From NCBI GenBank assembly GCA_016293065.1, contig JAEDEY010000002.1:1-61409 (forward strand): a stretch of DNA of 61,409 nucleotides. The letters run 5' to 3'. Positions 33,544 to 41,695 of the stretch are shown in pieces. Each line of letters starts with the position of its first letter. The first letter of the stretch is position 1. The translations under genes and the position numbers were made by a program. The stretch is from Bacteroidales bacterium. GTDB taxonomy: Bacteria > Bacteroidota > Bacteroidia > Bacteroidales > UBA3663. The notes under the pieces were generated by a model. It saw only the letters and a program-made list of their open reading frames with translations, did no database searches and was not told the DNA's origin.

Positions 33544-34082
33544 TACTTGCTGCCCTGTTTTGTCGTCGAAGCGTCCTCCTTGAGCATCCCCTCCGCGCTC
33601 TCCATTCTTGCTTCGTACTGCTCTATTCCTTTGCCAACCAGCCTCGTAGAGAGCGCGAGTTGAGCCTTTGTAATCTGCCAGTTGGCCAAGAAAAAATCCA
33701 CATCACGATTGTTGGCTCCCATCGCATTGATGGAACAGGTGACCTCGCTATCCTTCAAGTCAAGCAACCGCCATCGCAATGACCACAAAGGACGGAGAAA
33801 GATTGCCCAATTACCCAAGAGATAGTATGCAGCCGTCTTGCTATGCAGCGTCCGTATCTTCTTGTCAATACGTTTGGCTTCCTTCAGTGTCAGACCACCT
33901 TCAGCCTTTTTCTCAAGGTAGAATGCCTCCTTCTCCAAGTCGCTGATGCGTCTGCGGACTGCATTGCTTATCTGACGGACACGATATGTCCGACCCTGTA
34001 CCTCTATAGTACACGGAGCACCTTGGCGAACCGCCATCTCGCTCTCGTTCAAGCCGTGTAAATCAATTTCCTTATTATCCAT
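33543..34082 (-). CDS. Tail assembly chaperone (179 aa)
   Basis: MDNKEIDLHGLNESEMAVRQ with a helical core and a C-terminal tail KEDASTTKQGSK. It lies between the tail tube gene and the tape measure gene, the invariable place of tail chaperones. It would coat the tape measure during tail assembly. The -1 frame continues beyond its stop into a conserved-looking sequence. Confidence 0.65.
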   Translation of the reverse strand: MDNKEIDLHGLNESEMAVRQGAPCTIEVQGRTYRVRQISNAVRRRISDLEKEAFYLEKKAEGGLTLKEAKRIDKKIRTLHSKTAAYYLLGNWAIFLRPLWSLRWRLLDLKDSEVTCSINAMGANNRDVDFFLANWQITKAQLALSTRLVGKGIEQYEARMESAEGMLKEDASTTKQGSK

Positions 34083-34105
34083 ATCTTATTATCCATACTT
34101 GATTC

Positions 34106-34142
34106 TTAAAAAGGGCAAGCAGGCTAATGCCTACCTGCCCAA
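34106..34142 (-). terminator. Rho-independent terminator after tail tube gene
   Basis: On the minus strand, GGGCAGGTAGGC and GCCTGCTTGCCC form an almost perfect hairpin (34140-34113) followed by TTTTTAAG. It lies about 30 bases after the stop of the tail tube gene. It lets the most abundant tail protein be made in excess over the chaperones and tape measure. Confidence 0.8.
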
Positions 34143-34172
34143 GACGAAAGAAAGAGAAGAAATGAGAGTATC

Positions 34173-34751
34173 CTAATAAGACAACTCAATGCCGTTCAGA
34201 AGCATGAACGTTCCGAGCTTGGTGGTGTCCACAAACTCTGCGGTGGCGGTACCCTTGACGAAGAAGACACCATCCTCACGGGTGATGGAAGCGACAATCT
34301 TTGCCTTCGGGAAGACAATGGCCTTGTCTGCAACATCGTTGGCAACCATGATAGGACGGACTGTCACAGGGAGGTCAACAATCTTGACTGCTCCTGCACC
34401 TGATCCGAACGGGCCGCTTGAGCTGACGGCAGAAGCAACATCTTCCGCCTTCATGAATGCCTTGAGGATGTTCGGAGACATGGAAGCCATGAGGAACTCA
34501 AAAGCGAAAGTTCCCGCAGTGGTCTTGGTAGTGATGATATTACCCTTCTCATCCTTTACGGAATCAACGGTAGGATCGTCACCTGTCCAGTTGGTGGAGT
34601 CTTCCTTGACCTGACCGACACTCTTGGCGGTAGCGAAAAGGGTATCAAGGGTTCCAGATTCGTATGCGGAATCGGCAGCAACATCACCTACAATGATGTC
34701 ACTTACACCTGCGAATACCGAGGTAACGGTATCAAATTTTCCAATAGCCAT
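34173..34751 (-). CDS. Major tail tube protein (192 aa)
   Basis: MAIGKFDTVTSVFAGVSDII, a beta-rich protein with TAGTFAFEFLMASMSPNILK and repeated VxxKxT segments, ending LLNGIELSY. Length, position before a terminator and chaperones, and the hydrophobic-beta pattern fit the major tail protein. Confidence 0.8.
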   Translation of the reverse strand: MAIGKFDTVTSVFAGVSDIIVGDVAADSAYESGTLDTLFATAKSVGQVKEDSTNWTGDDPTVDSVKDEKGNIITTKTTAGTFAFEFLMASMSPNILKAFMKAEDVASAVSSSGPFGSGAGAVKIVDLPVTVRPIMVANDVADKAIVFPKAKIVASITREDGVFFVKGTATAEFVDTTKLGTFMLLNGIELSY

Positions 34752-34779
34752 AATTATAAATGCGTTTGGTGATTATCTA

Positions 34780-35208
34780 TTAAACTGTATGCCATTCAAT
34801 GTTGATTGTGGTAAGCGAATAACCGCTCGCTTGGTCAACAAAGGTCGGTGTTATGATGTTATCTGAACTGATGCTGAAGTAATAGCCTTCGGATACTATC
34901 CCGTCAATGCTGCCGAGGTGCTCAAGTATGGCATCCAATCGGTTGTTCTTGATGACTCCATTGCCAAGAGTTTTGACAAATATCGTCAAAGCAATAGCAC
35001 CGTAAAGGTATCCCTTGGGATGGGTGTTCGACTTGACCGAACCGTTAAGTTCAATCTTGATGAACTCCTGTGGCAGTTTGTCCGTAGGCATCTCTCCGTG
35101 GGCATAAGCCTTCAGCTTGACCTCGGAGTAATGGCCGGTGGGGATGATTATCCTTCCGTCCAATATCTTCTTCAATGCCCTGTCGGGATGTGCGGTCAGT
35201 ATCGTCAT
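34780..35208 (-). CDS. Tail terminator-like protein (142 aa)
   Basis: Begins MTILTAHPDRALKKILDGRI. Mixed alpha/beta, with VFVKTLGNG-type strand and a conserved-looking middle; ends in TTINIEWHTV. It sits between the tail tube gene and the connector genes, the usual place of the tail terminator/completion protein. Confidence 0.6.
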   Translation of the reverse strand: MTILTAHPDRALKKILDGRIIIPTGHYSEVKLKAYAHGEMPTDKLPQEFIKIELNGSVKSNTHPKGYLYGAIALTIFVKTLGNGVIKNNRLDAILEHLGSIDGIVSEGYYFSISSDNIITPTFVDQASGYSLTTINIEWHTV

Positions 35209-35209
35209 A

Positions 35210-35689
35210 CTATATGGTCTTCAAGTTGCTTATAATGGATTCGTATATGATGTCTTTAAGGTCACTAAAGTAATTGTATCGGTCTTCAATGTAGAAGGCA
35301 TAAGGGACTGCCGAGAAAAGGACGAACCATACGCCTTTGCTATATTCTTTTGATGCCGCTTCAAGCGCATCCGAAAGATACTTATAACCCCAAATATTGT
35401 AGATATTCGTGTAATTGAAACCCGAACTCTGTGGCCTTGTAGCAATCTGCGAAGGGACATATCTCGTCAATTCTCCATTAGTATATACACCTATTCCCGT
35501 AGCATCACGGAGGTTTCCCGTGTATATAGGAATGGCTTTTTGCGAATCAATGTACTCTATCACATCCTGCGCTAAAGTAGCAAGGTAATCCGAGAGATTG
35601 GCGATATGCTTATCGAAAACCTCGTCTATCTTTTTGTCAATGATCTTCTGATTCTTTGACAAGAGTTGTTGCCTTGACTTTTTAGCCAT
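35210..35689 (-). CDS. Head-tail / gp10-like minor protein (159 aa)
   Basis: MAKKSRQQLLSKNQKIIDKK with a helical N-terminus and beta C-terminal half (YIDSQKAIPIYTGNLRDATG), which matches the HK97 gp10-type pattern with IPIxTGNLRDs. It likely joins the neck. Adjacent genes overlap or nearly touch. Confidence 0.65.
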   Translation of the reverse strand: MAKKSRQQLLSKNQKIIDKKIDEVFDKHIANLSDYLATLAQDVIEYIDSQKAIPIYTGNLRDATGIGVYTNGELTRYVPSQIATRPQSSGFNYTNIYNIWGYKYLSDALEAASKEYSKGVWFVLFSAVPYAFYIEDRYNYFSDLKDIIYESIISNLKTI

Positions 35690-36027
35690 TACGAATCCTC
35701 GAAAGCCTGTTTCAGTTCAATCTTGGTAATGTCTATTGTCTGCATTATCCTCAATCGGACATCCCGTACCGAGCTTGCAAATGCCTTGATCTTCCTACCG
35801 CTCTCCGTGATAATGGAGATGCTATCATTGATGTTGATGATAGTATCGTTGCTCGGAAGAAAGACGGTTGGAGTGCGGGATAGCATATTGGATGACCAAT
35901 TCTTGCCACCTTCCTCGTATAAGCACGCTCCCTGATAGATAACATCCTCTATAGGGTTATCGTACTCATCCACTTCTCCGATGCCACGTGCAATGGTACA
36001 AGTATCCCTGAATTTAATGAGATTCAT
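35689..36027 (-). CDS. Head-closure-like protein (112 aa)
   Basis: MNLIKFRDTCTIARGIGEVD; a beta-rich small protein with NDTIINININDSISIITES. Size and place between connector and gp10-like gene suggest head-closure (SPP1 gp16-type). Overlaps its upstream neighbour by four bases. Confidence 0.6.
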   Translation of the reverse strand: MNLIKFRDTCTIARGIGEVDEYDNPIEDVIYQGACLYEEGGKNWSSNMLSRTPTVFLPSNDTIININDSISIITESGRKIKAFASSVRDVRLRIMQTIDITKIELKQAFEDS

Positions 36028-36425
36028 AGACGATACCGAGTATAACCTAAATCATATATTCCGCCAGAGTCGTGTGACGATTCAATATCGAAGCCGTGCT
36101 TCAAACGGAGGTTGTCCGCAAGCGATTGGAATCTCTCCCTATCTGCCATTGTGATAGTATAACCTCCTTTGGAAACCTTTACGTCTCCGACCTGCTCCGT
36201 ATATCCGCCTCCAGCAAAAACACCGAGTACAGAATAATATACGGTAGAGGAAGCGTAATCAAGGCGCTTCTGAAAATCTTCGTCCCTGACCGAAGGATAT
36301 GCGTCATCCTTCAAATCAAACGGCTTCAAGCCCACCTCAATCGGACTCTTTGCCGAACGTTCAAGAACGGCATCGGTCAAGTCAAGACCGAAAACCAGTG
36401 ACCTCAAATATTCCTCTACCGTCAT
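36024..36425 (-). CDS. Head-tail connector protein (133 aa)
   Basis: MTVEEYLRSLVFGLDLTDAV, helical first half with LKPFDLKDDAYPSVRDEDF. Position right after the major capsid gene is that of the HK97 gp6/SPP1 gp15-type connector ring. The family name rests on synteny more than motifs. Confidence 0.65.
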   Translation of the reverse strand: MTVEEYLRSLVFGLDLTDAVLERSAKSPIEVGLKPFDLKDDAYPSVRDEDFQKRLDYASSTVYYSVLGVFAGGGYTEQVGDVKVSKGGYTITMADRERFQSLADNLRLKHGFDIESSHDSGGIYDLGYTRYRL

Positions 36426-36446
36426 ATCTATTCCTTTTTAGAGTTA

Positions 36447-37658
36447 CTACTTGGTCTTCAGACGGAACATATCCTTCGGCCTTGAAGGAACTGCGAGAGC
36501 GGTGAGCTCCGATGCCCAATCCTGAACCTTATGCTTTGCATCGTACCTGTACTCGATGATACCTCTGTTGCCAAAGATGAGAGCAGAGATAGCGGATGAG
36601 TCAGGACGAAGAGGAGTAACGTTCTTCATAGTACCGATTTCTCCCGCAGGTCTTGCAAGGTATGTATCGGCATTGAATGCACGAAGCTTCTCGCGCTTGA
36701 GGGACTTGCTATCGTTATCCCACTTCTCAATACCGCATACGGTCTTGCTGAACTCAACAGGGACACCGCAGAACTTGATGAAGGCGTTTTTGATGACATC
36801 ATTGGATGAAGCGTTGGTAACTGCCATAGCAGAAGCATCGGTGGTAGCATCCTTACCGCCTGCCAAGAGGGTAGGCATGATGATGTATCCGAGAGCGGTC
36901 TGCCACTTGCTGTGCTTCATGTCCTCAAGGAAGGACTTCTCGTCAACCTCAAGAACAACATCATCGTAACGCTCCTTTGCCTTGGAGATAAGGTCTTTGA
37001 TGTCCTGTGTAGGGTTACAAGCGGTACCCTCCGTAGCCTTGGTAGCATCAGTGAACCACCTCTTGGTAGAGGTCAGAGTGGTAACATTCTCCGTAGGCAC
37101 CTGGGCCGAGAAGGTAACATTCTGAATACCCCTTGGGTTGTTGGCATCGGTGAGGGTAACCGCTCCTGCGGATTTCATCTGACCGACCTGATAGTTGAGA
37201 GAGCCGATGTGTGCATCCTGAAGGTCGGTAAGACCTCCAAAGAGGAGCTTGGTGAGCATGGCGGCAACGGACTCGCTTGAGTCGGAGCCGGTCAGCCTTG
37301 CAGCGGTGTTGAGTCTCTCGATAAGCATCATCTGCTTACGGTAGTCGTTCTCACCGATGATGAAGCGGGCCTTCTGTCTCGGAATGGAACCACGGAGGAT
37401 TGAACCTACCTTGCTTCCGATTGGAATAGCCTCGGAATTGAGGTCAACATAGGTAGCCATGACCTTGATGTTGTTCTCAATCTCCAGCTGCTCGTAGGTG
37501 AAATCTACCTGCGGGATGTCCCATCTCTCGAAGCCGGAGAGGTTCAGTCCCTCACTCTCTCTTGAGGCGAGGATATCGTTGTAGTATACCTGAAAAGCCT
37601 CGTTCGAGGTCAGACCCTTAATAGCCATAAGGGTATCAAGTCCGAAAATCTTATCCAT
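36447..37658 (-). CDS. Major capsid protein (403 aa)
   Basis: MDKIFGLDTLMAIKGLTSNE. Size, position downstream of scaffold and decoration-like genes, and the regular alternation of N-arm, SGFERWDIPQVDFTYEQLEI and a C-terminal domain ending PSRPKDMFRLKTK point to the HK97-fold capsid protein. Protease-cleavage sites are not evident. Contains unusually few of the genome-wide ATAGTA motifs, as expected of strongly expressed genes. Confidence 0.85.
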   Translation of the reverse strand: MDKIFGLDTLMAIKGLTSNEAFQVYYNDILASRESEGLNLSGFERWDIPQVDFTYEQLEIENNIKVMATYVDLNSEAIPIGSKVGSILRGSIPRQKARFIIGENDYRKQMMLIERLNTAARLTGSDSSESVAAMLTKLLFGGLTDLQDAHIGSLNYQVGQMKSAGAVTLTDANNPRGIQNVTFSAQVPTENVTTLTSTKRWFTDATKATEGTACNPTQDIKDLISKAKERYDDVVLEVDEKSFLEDMKHSKWQTALGYIIMPTLLAGGKDATTDASAMAVTNASSNDVIKNAFIKFCGVPVEFSKTVCGIEKWDNDSKSLKREKLRAFNADTYLARPAGEIGTMKNVTPLRPDSSAISALIFGNRGIIEYRYDAKHKVQDWASELTALAVPSRPKDMFRLKTK

Positions 37659-37661
37659 AAC

Positions 37662-38036
37662 TTACACTCCCTCCACGAATGAAATTCTACCTTCTACTGC
37701 TGCACGGACATTGGCTGCAAGAGCAGCGCCCCTTGAAGCAAGATACTGGCCTTTTGTTACTACTGTTCCTGTTGCACCTGCATTGCCGATAACAACATCC
37801 TCAAGAAGCAGACCTGTTACAACAGGGCTTGGTGAGGAATCATCGGATGCATAAACGGTAGCCGCGCCACCCGGCTTGGATACCTTAACTGCGGTTCCTG
37901 CTGGAATCACAGTGCCTGCACTACCCGTGAGGACACAGCCGCCAGGGTAGGTCTCGTCAACGGAAAGCCACAGGGGAGTCTTCCCTGCATCAAGGCTCTC
38001 ACGACCGCCAACGAATGAATTTCCGTAACCTTTCAT
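37662..38036 (-). CDS. Small capsid decoration-like protein (124 aa)
   Basis: MKGYGNSFVGGRESLDAGKT, beta-rich and glycine/valine-rich with AGTVIPAGTAVKVSKPGGAA, the pattern of head decoration and cement proteins (HK97 D-like, SPP1 gp12-like). It lies between scaffold and major capsid genes, four bases from the capsid start. Confidence 0.7.
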   Translation of the reverse strand: MKGYGNSFVGGRESLDAGKTPLWLSVDETYPGGCVLTGSAGTVIPAGTAVKVSKPGGAATVYASDDSSPSPVVTGLLLEDVVIGNAGATGTVVTKGQYLASRGAALAANVRAAVEGRISFVEGV

Positions 38037-38067
38037 CTAAAGTACGTTTTTAGTGTTAAACAATAAT

Positions 38068-38769
38068 CTACTTCGATCCCTCCTTCTTAATCAGACCCTC
38101 TTTCTCAAGAAGCTTTCTGTCCGATGAGAAATCAAAACGCTTCGGATCGTCATCGTCCTTCGGGAACGGCTTGCTTGTGTCAACTCCTTTCGCAGAGACA
38201 AGCGTGGTAAACGTATCCATCGCCTCTTTCTGCAACTCCTCAAGTGTCATCTTCTTGCCACCTGCCTCAAAGAGTCTCTCCGCAATCTTCCAAGCCGAAT
38301 CACGTTCCGCAGTGTATTTCTTCGCATAGTCGTTGGCGAAGAACCCACTCTTGGCACCGTCATACACCAGCTTGGCTGCTGATGCTCCCTCAAAACCACT
38401 GATCTTCTCCTGTAAAGGCTTTACCGCTTCGGCAACCGCTGCTGCAATGATGTCCTTCAGTTCAGGCTCATTCGGCTTCGGCTTCGGGTCATCCGGCTTC
38501 GGGTCATCCGACTTCGGTTTGCCTTCCAAGGCTTTGAGCTTGGTCTCCAACTCATCCTGCTTCTTCTTTGCTTCAGCAATAGCCGCACGATGCTTGTCTC
38601 CCATGCTCTGATAGGACTTGAGTAACCCTTCCGCACTCGCAACGAATGATTCAAGGTTCTCGTCTGTGATGAAAGTTTCTACGGATGAGGCGACCCTTTC
38701 AAAAACCTCGTTCTCCAGCCCCAGATTCTTGTACTTCTGTTGCAGGGCATCCATGATTTTCTTCTTCAT
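38068..38769 (-). CDS. Scaffold-like protein (233 aa)
   Basis: Starts MKKKIMDALQQKYKNLGLEN. Highly charged coiled coil (residues 55-80), then a low-complexity linker of repeated K/P/D/E (DPKPDDPKPKPNEPE) and a helical C-terminus with GKKMTLEELQ. Position directly before decoration and capsid proteins is typical of a scaffold. No protease motif visible. Confidence 0.75.
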   Translation of the reverse strand: MKKKIMDALQQKYKNLGLENEVFERVASSVETFITDENLESFVASAEGLLKSYQSMGDKHRAAIAEAKKKQDELETKLKALEGKPKSDDPKPDDPKPKPNEPELKDIIAAAVAEAVKPLQEKISGFEGASAAKLVYDGAKSGFFANDYAKKYTAERDSAWKIAERLFEAGGKKMTLEELQKEAMDTFTTLVSAKGVDTSKPFPKDDDDPKRFDFSSDRKLLEKEGLIKKEGSK

Positions 38770-38785
38770 ATTGCTCGTATTTTAA

Positions 38786-38824
38786 CAAAAACGAGCCATA
38801 TCCGAAAAGTTAGATACGGCTCAA
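38786..38824 (-). terminator. Terminator after the zinc-finger gene
   Basis: On the minus strand GAGCCGTATC (38822-38813) pairs with GGATATGGCTC (38803-38793), followed by GTTTTTGTTAA. It lies after the 66-residue zinc protein and before the scaffold gene. Confidence 0.65.
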
Positions 38825-38845
38825 AGGCTCAATGTGTGTGTATGT

Positions 38846-39046
38846 CTACAATAGATCCAAGGTGCTTACCTTCGGGAGATCGCTGTACTCTGTCTTGTAT
38901 TGCCCTCCTGAAATCGTTACCTTGATTTCCCTATGGCAACTGCGACAGTAAAAGTACAATGTACCCTCGGTATCATCCGATACTCTTCCGAGAAAACGAG
39001 GCTTCTTGCCTTTATTCTCGCATTCGTGACAAAAAATATTAATCAT
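38846..39046 (-). CDS. Zinc-ribbon protein (66 aa)
   Basis: MINIFCHECENKGKKPRFLG... with a second pair YFYCRSCHREIKVTI gives a CxxC-x(25)-CxxC zinc ribbon. It is the first gene after the perfect leftward promoter. It may be a regulator or a small head-module protein. Confidence 0.6.
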   Translation of the reverse strand: MINIFCHECENKGKKPRFLGRVSDDTEGTLYFYCRSCHREIKVTISGGQYKTEYSDLPKVSTLDLL

Positions 39047-39066
39047 AGTAGATTCTTTTATCCGTA

Positions 39067-39097
39067 CAAATCTATAAATAAATAAGTTAAGTTCAAA
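39067..39097 (-). promoter_or_regulatory. Strong leftward promoter of the virion block
   Basis: On the minus strand TTTG (39097-39094), exactly 19 bases, then TAGATTTG (39074-39067). This fits TTTG-N19-TAnnTTTG perfectly. It faces away from terL in a divergent arrangement and should drive the virion operon. Confidence 0.75.
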
Positions 39098-39107
39098 ACA
39101 ATTTTGT

Positions 39108-39115
39108 TACATTTG
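39108..39115 (+). promoter_or_regulatory. Possible terL promoter -7 element
   Basis: TACATTTG (39108-39115) matches TAnnTTTG, but no TTTG lies 19 bases upstream. The element ends only four bases before the GTG start at 39120, so the transcript would be leaderless, or the true start lies further downstream. Confidence 0.4.
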
Positions 39116-39119
39116 TGAT

Positions 39120-41618
39120 GTGTTCAAATTGATTGATGAAAATACACCATTCCCGAAACGCTACCCGGGAGTATCACGAAAGCCTCCTACCGTGACCGAC
39201 AAAGGTTGGGATAAAGTAGGAGACTACACATTGCGTGATAAGATTGACTTCATTCCACAGGCAGGAATGCAGGAGAGGGTTGTTGCTTGCAACTCTAACC
39301 TCATCTTCCTGTGCGGAGAGTCGCAGATGGGAAAAGCACAACCTTACGATGCGAAAGTCCTGACCCCTGACGGATTCGTGAGAATGGGAGACATTAAGGT
39401 CGGTGATGTGATTTGCGGCTCCAATGGAGGGACACAAAGGGTTCTCCGTATCTATGAGCAAGGAGAGAAGGATGTTGTCCGCTTTACTATGAGGGATGGT
39501 TCGTCAGCCGAGTCAAGCCTTGACCACCTTTGGAAGATAGACTGCACTGTCATCCAGGGGGAGCATATAAGCGGACTCTATACCGCATCGGAGATTGTTG
39601 ATATGTTCAACAGCAGAAACAGACGCAAAGGTAGTATAAGGAATATATGCTTTCCTATATGTGGCTCGGTTGACTTCAACCCAAAGAAAGAATTGAAGAT
39701 TGAGCCTTATCTGCTTGGGGCTTCTTTGCGGGAATATAAAGAAGATGAGTATATCCCAAAAGAATATCTCTTTGCATCAAAAGAGGAGCGGATGGAATTA
39801 TTATGCGGAATACTTAATATCAATGAAATTCCACAAAAACATTCCGTTGGAATAGATTATACTACATCAAGCGAAAAACTTGCTAATGATATTAAGTTTC
39901 TTGCCCAATCGCTCGGTTATACTTGCAAGATGAGCAAGACATATAACTCATATTATCGGATATATATAAAGTTAGGAGGAAAGAGACTACTGCATTATCT
40001 TGAGTCCGTTGAGCATGTAGGCAAGAAGAATTGCAGATGCCTTCTCGTATCAAACGATGACCACCTGTATATCACTGATGACTTCCTTGTGACCCATAAT
40101 ACCTATTCGATGTTCCTCAAGGCTCTGAACGGTATCGGAAAGCAGGGATATACGGGTCGTTTCATCTCCGTCCGTCTTCAGGACTCAAAGAAGGGTTCGT
40201 CAATCTTCCGTGATGCCGTTGAGGTAATGGGCAATTTCGGTGGATGTCAATACAGTTCCGTTGATTACCCGACATTCAATTGGCCTCGGTGGAACAACTC
40301 CGTTCAGCTCATACACTCTAACTTCAATGTTGAAAACCCAGGGGAGTGGGACCTCTTCAAGGACTATGCGAAGAAGAATCAGGCTTCGTACATCGGAATA
40401 GACGAGGCTACTGAAATGAAATCATTTAAGATGTTCTCATATTGGTTCTCCCGTAATAGGGATAGTTCGGGTATGACACCTTGTATGGTTATGTCGTTCA
40501 ACTTTGAGCATGAGCACTTCACAACTACTATGCTCAAGGATGCAGGTTACATCGGAGATGACTGGTATTTCCGACCCGAGATGAACGGTAAGACAAGGTA
40601 TTTCTATATCAAGGGAGATACCGAACACGATATCATTTGGGGTAACACTGCGGAAGAGGTAGCCGAAAGAGCCAATATCGAAATCACGGAAAAGGAGAAG
40701 GCGGCAGGAGTGACGATTCATCAGATTATCAAGTCCTTTACCGCATTTACGGGAGAGAGTGCCGATAACCTCAAACTTATTTCCGCTACAAAGGGTCAGA
40801 ATATCGGCAATCTCCATAACACGGGTGCTACGCAAAGGGCTATTCTTAAATGCGGTTATGCTGGTCCCGTTGAAAACGAAGCAGTTGAGGTATCAAGGAA
40901 TATGATTCATCAACTATGGGAGAATCCGTGGGATGGGGATGAGAATATGTATGCACTTATGGATGTCTCGGGAGGAGAGACGGAAAGCGATGATTGCCCT
41001 ATGGCGATAATGAGAGGCAACCAATGCATAGCACTCAAGTTCTTCAGAGGCACACCGAAGGAGCTCGTTGATTTCATTGATAACATCCTTGACGAATACC
41101 ATGTTCCCGTGGAACACTTCGCCTTCGATGCTACGGGTATCGGATACTATCTCAAGGCATATACAAGCGGATACCCTGTCACTGCCAACCGCAAGCCTCT
41201 TCAGGAATTGGATTCCAACGGCAACCCCGTCATGGTGGATAACTACTTCAATCTGCGTTCACAATTGCTCGGCAAGATGAAAGTGATGTTTGAGAAGGGC
41301 GAATTGTCAATGGCGATAGATAAGAATACCGTCATACCATACGGAAAGAAAGGCAAGCAGAGGATGTTGCTTGATGTCCTCTTTGACGAAATCAATGTCT
41401 TCATCAGCACTAAAAGGAACAAGAAGATATACTATCGTTCAAAGGATGAGTATAAATCCAAATTCCACTCCTCTCCGAACTTGATGGATACCCTCACTCT
41501 GTTCTCCGTATTCAGGCTTGATGCGAGACCGAAGAAGCAACCCGAGCAGGAGATAGTGGATGATGCATACTATGGATTGTACGATACACCGCCATATATG
41601 GGGACGCTTTCTTGGTAA
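39120..41618 (+). CDS. terL: Terminase large subunit, interrupted by an intein
   Basis: 832 residues read with a GTG start. Residues 1-72 and 328-832 form the terminase: the Walker A motif GESQMGK/T is split by the intein, Walker B is YIGIDEATE, and the RNase-H nuclease part shows YALMDVSGGETESDD, AFDATGIG and HSSPNLMDTL with its acidic residues. Splicing would give a 577-residue packaging motor. TerL translocates DNA into the prohead and cuts concatemers. Without splicing the ATPase would be destroyed. Confidence 0.93.
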   Translation: MFKLIDENTPFPKRYPGVSRKPPTVTDKGWDKVGDYTLRDKIDFIPQAGMQERVVACNSNLIFLCGESQMGKAQPYDAKVLTPDGFVRMGDIKVGDVICGSNGGTQRVLRIYEQGEKDVVRFTMRDGSSAESSLDHLWKIDCTVIQGEHISGLYTASEIVDMFNSRNRRKGSIRNICFPICGSVDFNPKKELKIEPYLLGASLREYKEDEYIPKEYLFASKEERMELLCGILNINEIPQKHSVGIDYTTSSEKLANDIKFLAQSLGYTCKMSKTYNSYYRIYIKLGGKRLLHYLESVEHVGKKNCRCLLVSNDDHLYITDDFLVTHNTYSMFLKALNGIGKQGYTGRFISVRLQDSKKGSSIFRDAVEVMGNFGGCQYSSVDYPTFNWPRWNNSVQLIHSNFNVENPGEWDLFKDYAKKNQASYIGIDEATEMKSFKMFSYWFSRNRDSSGMTPCMVMSFNFEHEHFTTTMLKDAGYIGDDWYFRPEMNGKTRYFYIKGDTEHDIIWGNTAEEVAERANIEITEKEKAAGVTIHQIIKSFTAFTGESADNLKLISATKGQNIGNLHNTGATQRAILKCGYAGPVENEAVEVSRNMIHQLWENPWDGDENMYALMDVSGGETESDDCPMAIMRGNQCIALKFFRGTPKELVDFIDNILDEYHVPVEHFAFDATGIGYYLKAYTSGYPVTANRKPLQELDSNGNPVMVDNYFNLRSQLLGKMKVMFEKGELSMAIDKNTVIPYGKKGKQRMLLDVLFDEINVFISTKRNKKIYYRSKDEYKSKFHSSPNLMDTLTLFSVFRLDARPKKQPEQEIVDDAYYGLYDTPPYMGTLSW
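39336..40100 (+). other. Class 3 intein inside the terL Walker A motif
   Basis: Residues 73-327 (255 aa). The intein starts with Ala (AQPYDAKVLTPDG), lacks the usual Cys1/Ser1, and ends LVTHN with Thr as +1 residue. Block B has H-L-W (SSLDHLWKID), block F has a cysteine at the position of the normal Asp (NCRCLLVSNDDHLY), and block G has Thr before HN. The Trp/Cys/Thr triplet is the mark of class 3 inteins. The insert sits between Lys and Thr of the Walker A loop. The internal endonuclease looks degenerate (see findings). Confidence 0.9.
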
Positions 41619-41621
41619 CGC

Positions 41622-41673
41622 TATGATACTATTCGATACTATACACTATTCGATACTATGATACTATTCGATA
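41622..41673 (+). repeat. 17-base direct repeat before portal
   Basis: TATGATACTATTCGATA occurs at 41622-41638 and 41657-41673. The 52-base stretch contains four TACTAT motifs, the densest cluster seen in the genome. It fills the gap between terL and portal. A regulator site or packaging-linked sequence is possible. Confidence 0.8.
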
Positions 41674-41695
41674 TGAGAAATAATTGATTTGCACT

